A stretch of 14,979 nucleotides of DNA, from the NCBI GenBank assembly GCA_039931435.1, contig JBDTRY010000078.1, positions 1-14,979 of the forward strand, written 5' to 3'. The notes under the pieces are model-generated. The model ran no database searches, was not told where the DNA came from, and worked only from the letters and a program-made list of their open reading frames with translations. Origin of the DNA: JBDTRY01 sp039931435. GTDB lineage: Bacteria; Acidobacteriota; Thermoanaerobaculia; Gp7-AA8. The position numbers were made by a program, and so were the translations under genes. Of this stretch, positions 1-9,500 are shown in pieces; position 1 is the stretch's first letter, and each line of letters starts with the position of its first letter.

Positions 1-654
1 GGTTCGAAGGTGACTTCGCAGACCGAATCTCTTCTGAAGTCGAACGCTCAGCTCACGACAAAGGTCAGTGAGATCGACGACAAACTGCAGAACAGCCAGG
101 GGACGATCGAGCAGACGAACTACCGCGTGGACAGACTGGCGCAACAGCTCACGGATCTGCAACGGAATTTCGAGCAGATCCGGAGCGCGCCGGCCGGCTC
201 GTCCATGCCCGGCGGTCCCTCTCAAACAGGAACTCCGCTCACGCAGACCGTCAACGTCTCACCGGGCAGCGACCCCATGGAAACGTACCAGACGGCCTAC
301 CGCGACTACCAGAAAGGCAACTTCGACCTGGCCATGCAGGGGTTCCGGGAGTTCCTGCAGAACAACCCGGCATCGGACCTGGCCGACAACGCCGCCTACT
401 GGATCGGAGAAAGTCTTTTCTCGCAGAAGAAATATCGCGAGGCTATCGAACAGTTTGACATGGTCATCAATTCGTATCCCAAATCGGACAAGGTCCCGGC
501 GGCCCTACTGAAGAAGGGATACGGATACATCGAGCTCGGGCAGAAGGCGCAGGGAGTCGTGCAGTTGCAGTATGTGATTCACGAACATCCCACCTCGCGA
601 GAGGCAACCCTGGCCCGGCAGAAACTCAAAGCAGTGGGCATCGACAATCCATAA
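1..654 (+). CDS. cpoB: Cell division coordinator CpoB / Tol-Pal system protein YbgF, 3' part
   Basis: The reading frame is open from the first base of the window (GGT TCG AAG GTG ...) to TAA at 652-654, so the 5' end lies outside; the GTG at position 10 is probably internal. Visible order: a heptad-rich coiled coil over about the first 60 residues, a Pro/Gly/Ser/Thr-rich linker, then about 120 residues of TPR-like repeats beginning near YQTAYRDYQKGNFDLAMQGF and including NAAYWIGESLFSQKKYREAI. This coiled coil + linker + TPR order is that of CpoB (YbgF), a periplasmic protein which in E. coli trimerises through the coiled coil, binds TolA and coordinates outer-membrane constriction with septal peptidoglycan synthesis. 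The signal peptide would be in the missing part. rpsT follows after 35 bases, so the two may be cotranscribed. Confidence in the family is high; the Tol-Pal role is inferred because tol genes are not in view. Confidence 0.85.
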   Translation, partial: GSKVTSQTESLLKSNAQLTTKVSEIDDKLQNSQGTIEQTNYRVDRLAQQLTDLQRNFEQIRSAPAGSSMPGGPSQTGTPLTQTVNVSPGSDPMETYQTAYRDYQKGNFDLAMQGFREFLQNNPASDLADNAAYWIGESLFSQKKYREAIEQFDMVINSYPKSDKVPAALLKKGYGYIELGQKAQGVVQLQYVIHEHPTSREATLARQKLKAVGIDNP

Positions 655-679
655 CGAACCGGCGGTGCCGGAAGGACAC

Positions 680-684
680 AGGAG
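680..684 (+). promoter_or_regulatory. Shine-Dalgarno of rpsT
   Basis: AGGAG is placed 5 bases before the ATG at 690, which fixes the start of rpsT. No separate promoter was recognised in the 35 bases after cpoB. Confidence 0.75.
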
Positions 685-689
685 CAGAA

Positions 690-944
690 ATGGCAAACAT
701 CAAATCGGCCGAGAAACAGATGCGTCAGGCCGAAAAAGCAAAGATCAGGAACCGCGCTGCCGGCTCACGGCTGAAGACTGCACTGAAGAAAGCCAAGGCA
801 GGAGCTGAAGAGGGAGAGCTGGACCTGAAGGTGGCCTACTCGGAGATCGACAAGGCTGCGAAGAAGAAGGTCATCAAGGGCAACACCGCCGATCGTTACA
901 AGTCCCGGCTTTCAGCCGCAGCGAAACGAAGCAAAGCGTCCTGA
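690..944 (+). CDS. rpsT: 30S ribosomal protein S20
   Basis: The gene encodes an 84-residue, strongly basic protein beginning MANIKSAEKQMRQAEKAKIRNRA, the typical S20 opening. The remainder is Ala/Lys-rich helix, including KKKVIKGNTADRYKSRL, matching the conserved C-terminal half in which the Asn/Thr-Ala-x-Arg-xKSRL segment packs into 16S rRNA. S20 is a primary-binding protein of the small subunit body. Length is normal for the family (about 82-90 aa). The ATG has AGGAG 5 bases upstream. A strong intrinsic terminator follows 19 bases after the stop codon, so this is the last gene of its unit. In E. coli S20 autoregulates its own translation; nothing in this leader shows or excludes that here. 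Confidence 0.97.
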   Translation: MANIKSAEKQMRQAEKAKIRNRAAGSRLKTALKKAKAGAEEGELDLKVAYSEIDKAAKKKVIKGNTADRYKSRLSAAAKRSKAS

Positions 945-963
945 AGCAATTCAGCGCGGTTGG

Positions 964-993
964 AAAAGGCACCCTTCGCCGGGTGCCTTTTTT
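964..993 (+). terminator. Intrinsic terminator of rpsT
   Basis: GGCACCC (968-974) pairs perfectly with GGGTGCC (981-987) around a 6-base TTCGCC loop. AAAA on the 5' side and six T on the 3' side extend it. This is a textbook rho-independent terminator. The A-tract on the left could give some activity for transcripts arriving from lptE on the other strand. Confidence 0.92.
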
Positions 994-1071
994 GTTGCCA
1001 CACACCCCTGTGGGATCCGTTCGGGATGACGCTCTGTACCACCACTTGCAAGAAAACTCACTTGGGGCACT

Positions 1072-1175
1072 TGTCATTCTGAGAGAGCGCAGCGACCGAA
1101 GGATCTCTTCAACGAGGCAGTGGGCTGGCAACCGGGAGGGTGGAAGAGATCCTTCGCTCGACGCTCAGGATGACA
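1072..1175. repeat. Long inverted repeat (REP/MITE-like, GTCATTCTGAG ... CTCAGGATGAC type)
   Basis: The left arm 1072-1110 begins TGTCATTCTGAG and ends CGAAGGATCTCTTC. The right arm 1143-1175 begins GAAGAGATCCTTCG and ends CTCAGGATGACA. The outer 12 bases match with one mismatch and the inner 14 match perfectly as reverse complements; the middle of the left arm carries about 6 extra bases. The loop is about 32 bases. Elements with this GTCATTCTGAG / CTCAGGATGAC signature are dispersed between genes in many GC-rich bacterial genomes. It has no coding capacity and no clear target-site duplication. It lies between the convergent rpsT and lptE. Confidence 0.85.
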
Positions 1176-1292
1176 GCCGGCCAGTGTTTCTTCCCTCTGG
1201 TTCAGCGCCACCGCTGTGTCCTCACTTGTAAGAAACCACCGTAGTCATGTGACGTCGGCTTTGAAGGATGAACCGCAATGCCTCGCAAAGGT

Positions 1293-1391
1293 GTTACCCC
1301 GAGCGGGAGCGAGGGGCCTCAGAGGGTGTGTGGCAAGCGTCTCAGGGATCGTGCCCCCCGGCCACTGGGGTCCCTCGCTGCTCGGGATGAC
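1293..1391. repeat. Second, diverged inverted repeat of the same general type
   Basis: GTTACCCCGAGCGGGAGCGA (from 1293) and the sequence ending in TCCCTCGCTGCTCGGGATGAC (to 1391) are imperfect reverse complements over about 26 bases: GTnAnCCCGAGC, then GCGAGGGnCC. The arms enclose about 45 bases. The ends resemble the first element (GTCAT...GAG / CTC...ATGAC) but with CCCGAGC in place of TCTGAGC, as expected of an older copy or sister subfamily. No gene is visible in it. Confidence 0.65.
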
Positions 1392-1518
1392 GGCGCGTAG
1401 AGTGTCTCTTCACCCTGGTTCAGAGTCCGCGCTGTGCTCTTGCTCGGGAAGACGGCGGTCATCGAGTTTGGTCACTCTCCCTCAGCGCCCGCGCTGTTGC
1501 GACCGTTCGGGATGATCC
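1380..1518. repeat. Degenerate tandem repeat, about 61-65 bp unit
   Basis: CTCGGGATGACGGCG at about 1380, CTCGGGAAGACGGCGG at about 1441 and TTCGGGATGATCC at 1506 recur with 61- and 65-base spacing. Each of the first two is followed near its end by a related block (TTCAGAGTCCGCGCTGTG; CTCAGCGCCCGCGCTGTT). A third version of that block, TTCAGCGCCACCGCTGTG, lies near 1201. The units overlap the right arm of the preceding inverted repeat. The rest of 994-1521 shows no gene; short ORFs here are repeat sequence. Confidence 0.5.
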
Positions 1519-1521
1519 TGC

Positions 1522-2045
1522 CTAGAAGCCTTCGAGCAGATTCGTCACGAGCCGCTCGCCGAAGCGCTGGGCGATTTCGGTGATGGCCCGCGTCTCCTGG
1601 TCGAAAGCGTCCGTGGACTGCAGATCGATGGCGTAGGTCTCAAGGAACCGGTACTGGTTGTTCTTCCAGAGAACCTTGTCTTCGTGGCCATGGTCCACAA
1701 GCTGGATCTCGGCGGTAATGGCCACCTGATACTGCGTGGCTCGCCCCTGCTCGTTGAAGGCCACGGGCGTGATACCGAAGCTGTCGATGGCTCCCCGGAG
1801 GATGAGGTCAGCTTCCTTGTCGCTGGAAACCAGTTTCAGGCGCCCGCGAAAGACCAGCTCGTTGGCCACAGCCTGCGTTACCTGCTGCTCGACTTCGACG
1901 CGGGTGGTGCGGTTGACGAAAGCCGGCACCTGGATGGTCTTTGCCTCCGGCGGCAGAAAGTTTCCGTGCCCCACCAGCGCGTAACCACCGCAGCCGCTCA
2001 GAAAACTCACGGCAAAAAGAAGAAGCAGAGCGCGGTACGATTTTG

Positions 2046-2049
<4 letters not shown>
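1522..2049 (-). CDS. lptE: LPS-assembly lipoprotein LptE
   Basis: The gene encodes a 175-residue lipoprotein: a short basic N-terminus (MTKSYR), a hydrophobic stretch and the lipobox L17-S18-G19-C20, with Cys20 the predicted lipidation site. After it come GGYALVGHGNFLPPEAKTIQVP and FVNRTTRVEVEQQVTQAVANELVFRG, the usual LptE (RlpB/DUF4136-like) pattern of a beta strand, a long helix binding LPS, and strands. The C-terminal part ends ETRAITEIAQRFGERLVTNLLEGF. LptE plugs the LptD beta-barrel that inserts lipopolysaccharide in the outer leaflet, so the cell should be diderm with LPS. The ATG overlaps the leuS TGA (ATGA, 2046-2049), implying translational coupling; a leuS-lptE order is known in several phyla. 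No terminator was seen downstream, only repeats. Family assignment rests on lipobox, size, fold pattern and context. Confidence 0.85.
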
Positions 2050-4595
<2,546 letters not shown>

Positions 4596-4630
4596 GGTCG
4601 GGAGACAAACCTCTCGGAAAATGACGCGCC

Positions 4631-4659
4631 AGTATAACGGAGCGCTGCTGGCAGCTTGT
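4631..4659 (-). promoter_or_regulatory. Candidate leuS promoter
   Basis: On the minus strand TATACT (4636-4631) is a good -10 box. With a 17-base spacer the -35 position reads ACAAGC (4659-4654), which is poor. The inferred start site is near 4624, giving a leader of about 29 bases before the leuS ATG. The call rests only on the -10 and its position. Confidence 0.35.
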
Positions 4660-4668
4660 TTCCGGCCG

Positions 4669-4706
4669 CGCCGAGGGCCAACCGAGACCCTCTCTCGCCC
4701 TCGGCG
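4669..4706. repeat. Perfect 10-bp inverted repeat
   Basis: CGCCGAGGGC (4669-4678) and GCCCTCGGCG (4697-4706) are exact reverse complements around an 18-base loop. It sits just upstream of the candidate leuS promoter. It has no T-tract on either side, so it is not an obvious intrinsic terminator. It may be another dispersed palindrome or an operator. Bases 4707-4794 show nothing recognisable. Confidence 0.5.
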
Positions 4707-4794
4707 GCTGCGCTTCAGCCTACGTTACGCTCCGCGATTGCCGGTTGCCCGATCTCGTTTATCCGACTTAGACTCGCGTCACACAGCAGAGTTT

Positions 4795-4980
4795 CGGGCG
4801 CAAGCCCGGTGAAAAGACGCGGACCAAGATCTCCTCACGAACGCGAGCCGGCCCAAGCCGGCGACAGACGCGTAGCACCGGGCGTAAGCCCGGTGAAAAC
4901 GCGCGGAACCAAGATCTCCTCACGAACGCGAGCCGGCGTAAGCCGGCGACAGACGCGTAGCGCCGGGCGTAAGCCCGGTG
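4795..4980. repeat. Tandem 84/85-bp repeat of GNRA-loop hairpins
   Basis: Unit 1 is 4795-4878 (84 bp), unit 2 is 4879-4963 (85 bp), and a third begins at 4964 but keeps only its first hairpin (to 4980). Each full unit has two hairpins. One is CGGGC-GYAA-GCCCG (4795; 4877-4894 with 7-bp stem; 4963-4978). The other is GCCGGC-NNAA-GCCGGC (4847-4862; 4932-4947). Between them is a conserved spacer containing CCAAGATCTCCTCACGAACG, and each unit ends GACAGACGCGTAGC. Loops are GCAA, GTAA, GTAA, GTAA and CCAA. The two units are about 90% identical. No plausible gene is encoded; short frames here are repeat sequence. Confidence 0.9.
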
Positions 4981-5023
4981 ACCGGCGGCTGGAAGCCGCC
5001 GGTCCAGACGGCAGGATGCCGTC
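4981..5023. repeat. Two adjacent perfect hairpins with GGA loops
   Basis: ACCGGCGGCT-GGA-AGCCGCCGGT (4981-5003) has a perfect 10-bp stem. Three bases later GACGGCA-GGA-TGCCGTC (5007-5023) has a perfect 7-bp stem. Both share the same GGA loop although their stems differ, which points to a structural family and not simple duplication. They directly continue the tandem hairpin array. Bases 5024-5083 contain nothing recognisable, and no clear terminator for the tRNA was found. Confidence 0.85.
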
Positions 5024-5083
5024 GCTCCGAAAGAATCCGCGCCGGCAAACGGAACGATGTACTTGTGGGGGAATACAAAGGAA

Positions 5084-5159
<76 letters not shown>

Positions 5160-5192
5160 GTACGCGCTGCGAGCAGCGGCGCGAGAGGCGAG

Positions 5193-5222
5193 ACGATACG
5201 CGATGGGGCTCGGGCAAGTCAA
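5193..5222 (-). promoter_or_regulatory. Candidate promoter of tRNA-Phe
   Basis: On the minus strand TTGACT (5222-5217) and TATCGT (5198-5193) are separated by 18 bases. The inferred start would be about 27 bases before the mature tRNA 5' end. A better -35 (TTGACA, 5244-5239) lies further up but has no matching -10 at 16-18 bases. Confidence 0.45.
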
Positions 5223-5323
5223 CGAAACAGCGCAGGGTTGTCAACCGTGGGAGTGAGGGCAACATTTCTTGTAGAGGGTCCCGAGTGGGGATGTTCGTTT
5301 TGAGCTGCAGCGCTGCGTGCGCG

Positions 5324-5378
5324 CCCCTCACCCGCCTCGCTTTGCTCGGCACCCTCTCCCCGCAGGCGGGGCGAGGGG
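5324..5378. repeat. Palindromic CCCCTCACCC ... GCGAGGGG dispersed repeat
   Basis: CCCTCTCCCCGC (5352-5363) and GCGGGGCGAGGG (5366-5377) are reverse complements with one mismatch. They are preceded by CCCCTCACCCGCCTCGCTTT. Sequences of this CCCCTCACCC...CTCTCCCCGC composition are a widespread dispersed-repeat type in GC-rich proteobacteria and others. It sits between the tRNA promoter and the riboswitch promoter. No gene is present from 5245 to 5411. Confidence 0.55.
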
Positions 5379-5411
5379 ACTGGAGTGGTGGGCGGCGCCC
5401 TGCGAATTTGA

Positions 5412-5439
5412 TTGACAATTTTCAGGACGCCTGTACATT
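5412..5439 (+). promoter_or_regulatory. Sigma-70-type promoter of the riboswitch
   Basis: TTGACA (5412-5417, perfect -35) is followed after 16 bases by TACATT (5434-5439). The predicted start is near 5446, about 25 bases before the first conserved riboswitch helix. The local AT-rich stretch stands out in GC-rich surroundings, which supports a real promoter. Confidence 0.6.
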
Positions 5440-5468
5440 TACCGGGTCGTCCCGGGTTGCCCGGCGAC

Positions 5469-5617
5469 GGCTTGTCAGCCTAATCCTCTGGATCCGAGGA
5501 GCGGGGGAACCAGTTAGCGACGGCTTGCCCCCGTCCGGGGTGAATCCGGCCAGAAGCCGGTAGGGTTTCCAGCCCGAATCCGACAGCTAACCTCGCAGGC
5601 ATGACGGAAGGCAAGCC
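5469..5617 (+). ncRNA. Cyclic-di-AMP riboswitch (ydaO-yuaA type), apparently orphan
   Basis: The conserved aptamer blocks occur in the right order on the + strand: CCTAATC (5479-5485), GGAGCGGGGGAACC (5498-5511), GGGGTGAATCC (5537-5547), a local hairpin CCGGC-cagaa-GCCGG, TAGGG, then CCCGAATCCGACAGCTAACC (5573-5592) and TCGCAGGC to 5600. The outer helix forms between TTGTCAGCCT (5472-5481) and AGGCATGACGG (5597-5607) with one bulged A. These blocks are those of the ydaO-yuaA class, which binds c-di-AMP and usually turns expression off when bound, typically ahead of cell-wall remodelling or potassium/osmolyte genes. It has its own promoter. What is odd is the position: only a hairpin and the oppositely oriented polyprenyl synthase gene follow, with no + strand gene for about 940 bases. 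Identity as this class is nearly certain; its target is unknown. Confidence 0.94.
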
Positions 5618-5620
5618 TTC

Positions 5621-5646
5621 AAACGCCGCGAGAAATCGCGGCGTTT
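5621..5646. terminator. Hairpin between riboswitch and ispA (candidate bidirectional terminator)
   Basis: AAACGCCGCGA (5621-5631) and TCGCGGCGTTT (5636-5646) form a perfect 11-bp stem with a GAAA loop. The AAA/TTT ends make the last stem bases T on both strands, but no longer T-tract follows in either direction, so termination may be partial. It begins 3 bases beyond the last extended riboswitch pairing and ends 1 base before the ispA stop codon. It could end ispA on the minus strand and the riboswitch RNA on the plus strand. Its left arm does not overlap the riboswitch P1 strand, so ligand control by simple mutual exclusion is not evident. Confidence 0.6.
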
Positions 5647-5647
5647 G

Positions 5648-6523
5648 TCATTTGGTGCGGTCCCGCACCAGAAGAGCCAGCGCCCGCAGGTGCTCCCCCC
5701 GCTTCCCAAGCGGTTCGATGGCCTTCATCGAAGTCTCGATCAACTCTCCTGTCAGTTCCCGCGAGCCTTCCACTCCGGCCAGCTTCACGAAGGTCAGCCG
5801 TTCCGAATCCTTCCCCGTGTCTTTTCCCAGCTCCGCGCTGGTCCCGACCACGTCCAGAACGTCGTCCGTAATCTGAAAGGCCAGCCCGAGGTTCTTGGCG
5901 TAGGCCTCGATGGAGCGGAGGCCGGGCTCGGGCGCGTTGGCCAGCATGGCCCCTACCGCTCCGGCGGCAACGAACAGAGCGCCGGTCTTCCGCGAGTGAA
6001 TGTACTCGAGCGTCGAAAAATCGAGCGTGGCCGTTTCACTGTGCAGATCGACTGCTTCTCCTCCGATCGTACCGTCCCATCCCACAGCCCCCGAGACCCG
6101 TCCGATCAGTCCCGGCAGCCCCCATCGTCGGGGACGGAGGGCACCGTGGTTGCGGGCCAGCAGGGCGTACGACTCATTGAGAAGAGCGAAGGCCGAGAGG
6201 ATGGCGAGGTCCTCTCCGTACTGCCGGTGAATCGTCGGTGAGCCGCGGCGGAGTGTGGCGTCGTCGAGCGAGGGAAGGTCGTCGATGATCAGCGAACAGG
6301 AATGAATCATTTCAAAGGCAGCAGCGGCATCGAGGAGTTTCGGTGCAGGCACTCCCCAGGCCTCTCCCACGGCCATCGTCAGAATTCCACGGATGCGTTT
6401 CCCGCCGGAGGTGATCGCCGCCTGCAGCGCCGGGCGCAGCGATGGAGGACTGACGGCATGGCCGGCGATGCCGTCCAGATGGGCGTCGATGAGAAGCCGT
6501 CGCTCGGAGAAGTAATCAGGCAT
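5648..6523 (-). CDS. ispA: Polyprenyl (farnesyl/geranylgeranyl) diphosphate synthase
   Basis: The protein has 291 residues, typical of bacterial short-chain trans-isoprenyl diphosphate synthases, which condense IPP with allylic diphosphates to make FPP or GGPP. Landmarks: GGKRIRG at 40-46 (IPP binding), the first aspartate-rich motif D81-D82-x4-D87 (DDLPSLD, with the two-residue insertion of the bacterial type), RRG at 92-94, K179-T180 (SRKTGALF), and the second motif D220-D221-x2-D224 (FQITDDVLD). Cys76 occupies the position five before the first motif, where E. coli IspA has Tyr; a smaller residue there can allow products longer than FPP, so GGPP is possible. It is the sole gene of its visible unit. 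Its stop codon abuts a hairpin, and a c-di-AMP riboswitch faces its 3' end. ispH, earlier in the same pathway, is 6 kb away. Chain length is unresolved. Confidence 0.94.
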   Translation of the reverse strand: MPDYFSERRLLIDAHLDGIAGHAVSPPSLRPALQAAITSGGKRIRGILTMAVGEAWGVPAPKLLDAAAAFEMIHSCSLIIDDLPSLDDATLRRGSPTIHRQYGEDLAILSAFALLNESYALLARNHGALRPRRWGLPGLIGRVSGAVGWDGTIGGEAVDLHSETATLDFSTLEYIHSRKTGALFVAAGAVGAMLANAPEPGLRSIEAYAKNLGLAFQITDDVLDVVGTSAELGKDTGKDSERLTFVKLAGVEGSRELTGELIETSMKAIEPLGKRGEHLRALALLVRDRTK

Positions 6524-6589
6524 GACTAGTGGAGTATCCGACGTTTCAGGGGGCTCGACGGGGCGGGCTTATGTTAGCATCCCGGCAGA

Positions 6590-9500
6590 GTGCAGAGTCG
6601 GGCTTCACGATCGCACTGGGCGGTGTGGATTACAGCGCTGGGCGCGTTGCTCGTCTTCGCATTGCTCCTGGCTTCTGTCGTCGCTCCGGACTCGGGCTCG
6701 TTCTGGCTACTGCTGGCCGGAGCTGCCGCAGCAGTCGCCGCCACGGTCATCATCCCTTCGCTGATGTTTACCGGGAAAGCTGCGCCCGCCGACGCTCTGG
6801 CTTCGCTAATCCAACGCGTCACCGGCGGCGACCTCACGCTGGGCGATGCGGAGATCCGCAGCTCTCTCTCCTCCCCGGCCACAGCCCGTGCCATCCGTGC
6901 GCTTGTCCTGACGCTGGAGCGAACCATGCGCCGATTCTCGCAGTTGAGCACCGACGTTGGCGTGATCAGCGAGCAGATGTCCGAACGTTCGCGCGGGCTG
7001 GCGCGAAGTGCCTCCACGCAACTCCGTGCCACGGAGGAAACGGCATCCTCGGTAGTGGAGATCGACCACTCCATCAATTCGGTGGGACAGAGCATCGAAG
7101 CGCTCTCACTCAATGCCGAGGAGACGTCGACTTCGATTCTGGAGATGTCGGCGAGCATCGAGGAGGTCGGACGCATTGCCGATACTCTGGCGGAGTTCGT
7201 CGAACAGACCGCAGCGGCCATCGAGGAGATGATCGCCTCCATTAATGAAGTGGCCGCGAACACTGAAAGCTTCTCCTCGTTTGCCGTGCAGACAGCGAGC
7301 ACGATGGTGGAGATGAACTCGATCACCGCCGAGATCGGCCGCTCGGCGGCCAATTCGGCGACTCTGGCCGGAGAGGTGCGGGACTCTGCACGCGAAGGAC
7401 GCGAATCGGTGGCGGTGACCGTGTCGGGGATGAAGAAAATCCGCGAATCGGTAGACGAAGCACGCACGGCACTGGCTGAGCTCGTGGACCGCTCCGAGGA
7501 GATCGGCGAGATCGTGCGGGTCATCGATGACATTGCCCGGCAGACGAACCTGCTGGCGCTGAACGCGGCCATCATCGCTGCGCAGGCCGGAGAGCGAGGG
7601 CGTGGTTTTGCGGTCGTCGCCGATGAAATCCGCGACCTTTCCGAACGCACTTCCACATCCACGGATGAAATCCGCACCCTCATCCAGAACGTCCAGCGAG
7701 GCATCGGCCGTGCCGTTGAGCAGATGAATCTGAGCACTGGGCGGGTCACTGAAGGAGTTGCTCTTACAGACCAGGCCCAGAACATCCTGGAGAAGATTCT
7801 CAATCTCACGGAGCGCTCTGACCAGTCCATCGCCGAAATCGCCCGCGCCACCGCGGAACAGGGCCGCGGCAGTCAGGCCGCTACCAGCGCCATCGAGGAA
7901 GTAACGCGCATGGTCCAGCAGACCGCCGCCGCCACGCAGCAGCAGTCGCAGACTTCCTTCGGCATCGGTGAGCAGGCCGCGCGCGTTCGGGATTTCACCA
8001 AACAGCTCAAACGTGCCGTCGAGGAGCAGGGTGAAGGCAGCAGATCGATCGCCCGGGCCATGGAGAACATCATGCAGGCCGTCAGTGACGTCGGCCATTC
8101 CTCCTCGATCCTGGGCGGCGAGAGTTCCTCGATCGTCCGGGCCATGGACAACATTCGTGATGCCACGAGGGAAACGAACTTCAACATCTCCGACCTCAAT
8201 CAGATGGCCACAGCGTTGCGGCACGAGTCGTCACTTCTCCAGCAGGAACTGGGAAAGTTCATCCTTCCCAGAGCCCTGGCCGGAGGCGTTGTGCGAACGG
8301 CCACGGTCCTTCCCACGCGGATTACCTTCGATCCCATCTATCTCCAATTCATGGCTCTGGGCTTTTTCAACAAACCGGTCCACGAAACCCTGGTGCAGTT
8401 CGGAGAAGGGGCCGAGCTCATGCCCGCTCTGGCCGAGCGGTGGGAGGTGCTGGAGCAAGGCACGATCTACCGCTTCCATCTTCGGAAGGAAGCAACGTTC
8501 CATAACGGGAAAGCGATCACCGCCGGCGATGTGCGGGACACGTTCCTCCGATTGCTTTCGCCCGAGCTGGACTCGCCCGGCCAATGGATCCTGAAAGGAG
8601 TACGGGGCGCTGAGGCGGTCATCGAAGGCACCAGCCGGGAATGCGAAGGCCTTCGCGTTCTGGGGGACCACGCCATCGAAGTGGAGCTGGTCGAACCTCT
8701 GGCCTTTTTCCTGCTGCTGCTTTCCCTGCCCGAGGCCTCGATCATTCCAGTCCAGTCGGCCACGAGCAGGGAAACCGTCCGCCTGCATCCCGTCGGTGCA
8801 GGGCCGTTCAAGGTCGAGGAAGTTCGCGAAGGAGAGGAACTTCGGCTGGTCAGGAACCGGCGCTACTTCGAATCCGGGCTCCCCTACCTCGACGAAATTC
8901 GTTTCCGGCTCGATCTGAAGAGCAACCGCGAGGTGGCCGAAGCCTTTCTTCGCGGGGAGCTGGACGTGGCTCCGAACGTCCCCCTGCCTATGGTGGCGCG
9001 GTTTCGAAGCGACGACCGCTACGCACCGTTTCTTTCCAGCACCATTCAGATGCATACGTCCTATCTCAGTTACGACTCGAGCAGCGCCCCTTTCAACAAG
9101 CCGGAAGTCCGTCAGGCCATGGCCTGCGCCATCGACATGAAGAGAATCAACGCCACGGTCTTTTCCGGCGAAGGTGTCGTTGCCCACTCACTTCTTCCAC
9201 CCGGGCTCCTCGGCTACGACGCCAGCCTTCCTCATCAGCCCCACGATCCCGATCGCGCCCGCCGGCTGCTGGCTTCCGCGGGCTTTCCTGATGGCTTCAC
9301 CGTCGAGTACTGGACGTGGGATACGGATGAGTTCAACAACTCGGGAATGGTTCCGCTGATCGTCGAGGATCTGGCGGAGATCGGAGTGCGGGTGTCCGTC
9401 TCGAGCCATTCAGGGGACGAGGCCCGAAATCATCTGAAGAGACGCGGCCACGGTTCCATCTTCCTCGGAAACTGGTACGCCGACTTCCCGGATCCCGACA

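Noticed and set aside
4596..4640. T-box or other leader in front of leuS
   Set aside because: The likely -10 box leaves a leader of only about 30 bases, and no T-box sequence (TGGNACCGCG-like) or specifier hairpin is present.
4795..5023. CRISPR array
   Set aside because: The repeats are 84/85 bp with near-identical interiors, not short repeats with unique spacers, and there are no cas genes.
5601..5876. A + strand gene directly downstream of the riboswitch (91 codons)
   Set aside because: It starts inside the riboswitch P1, runs antisense through the conserved ispA sequence, has no Shine-Dalgarno and no domain.
6574..7851. Long minus-strand frames (425 and 372 codons, to 8224) opposite the MCP coiled coil
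   Set aside because: They are low-complexity Ser/Arg-rich shadows of the Ala/Glu/Ser codons of the coiled coil, with no domain and no start signal.
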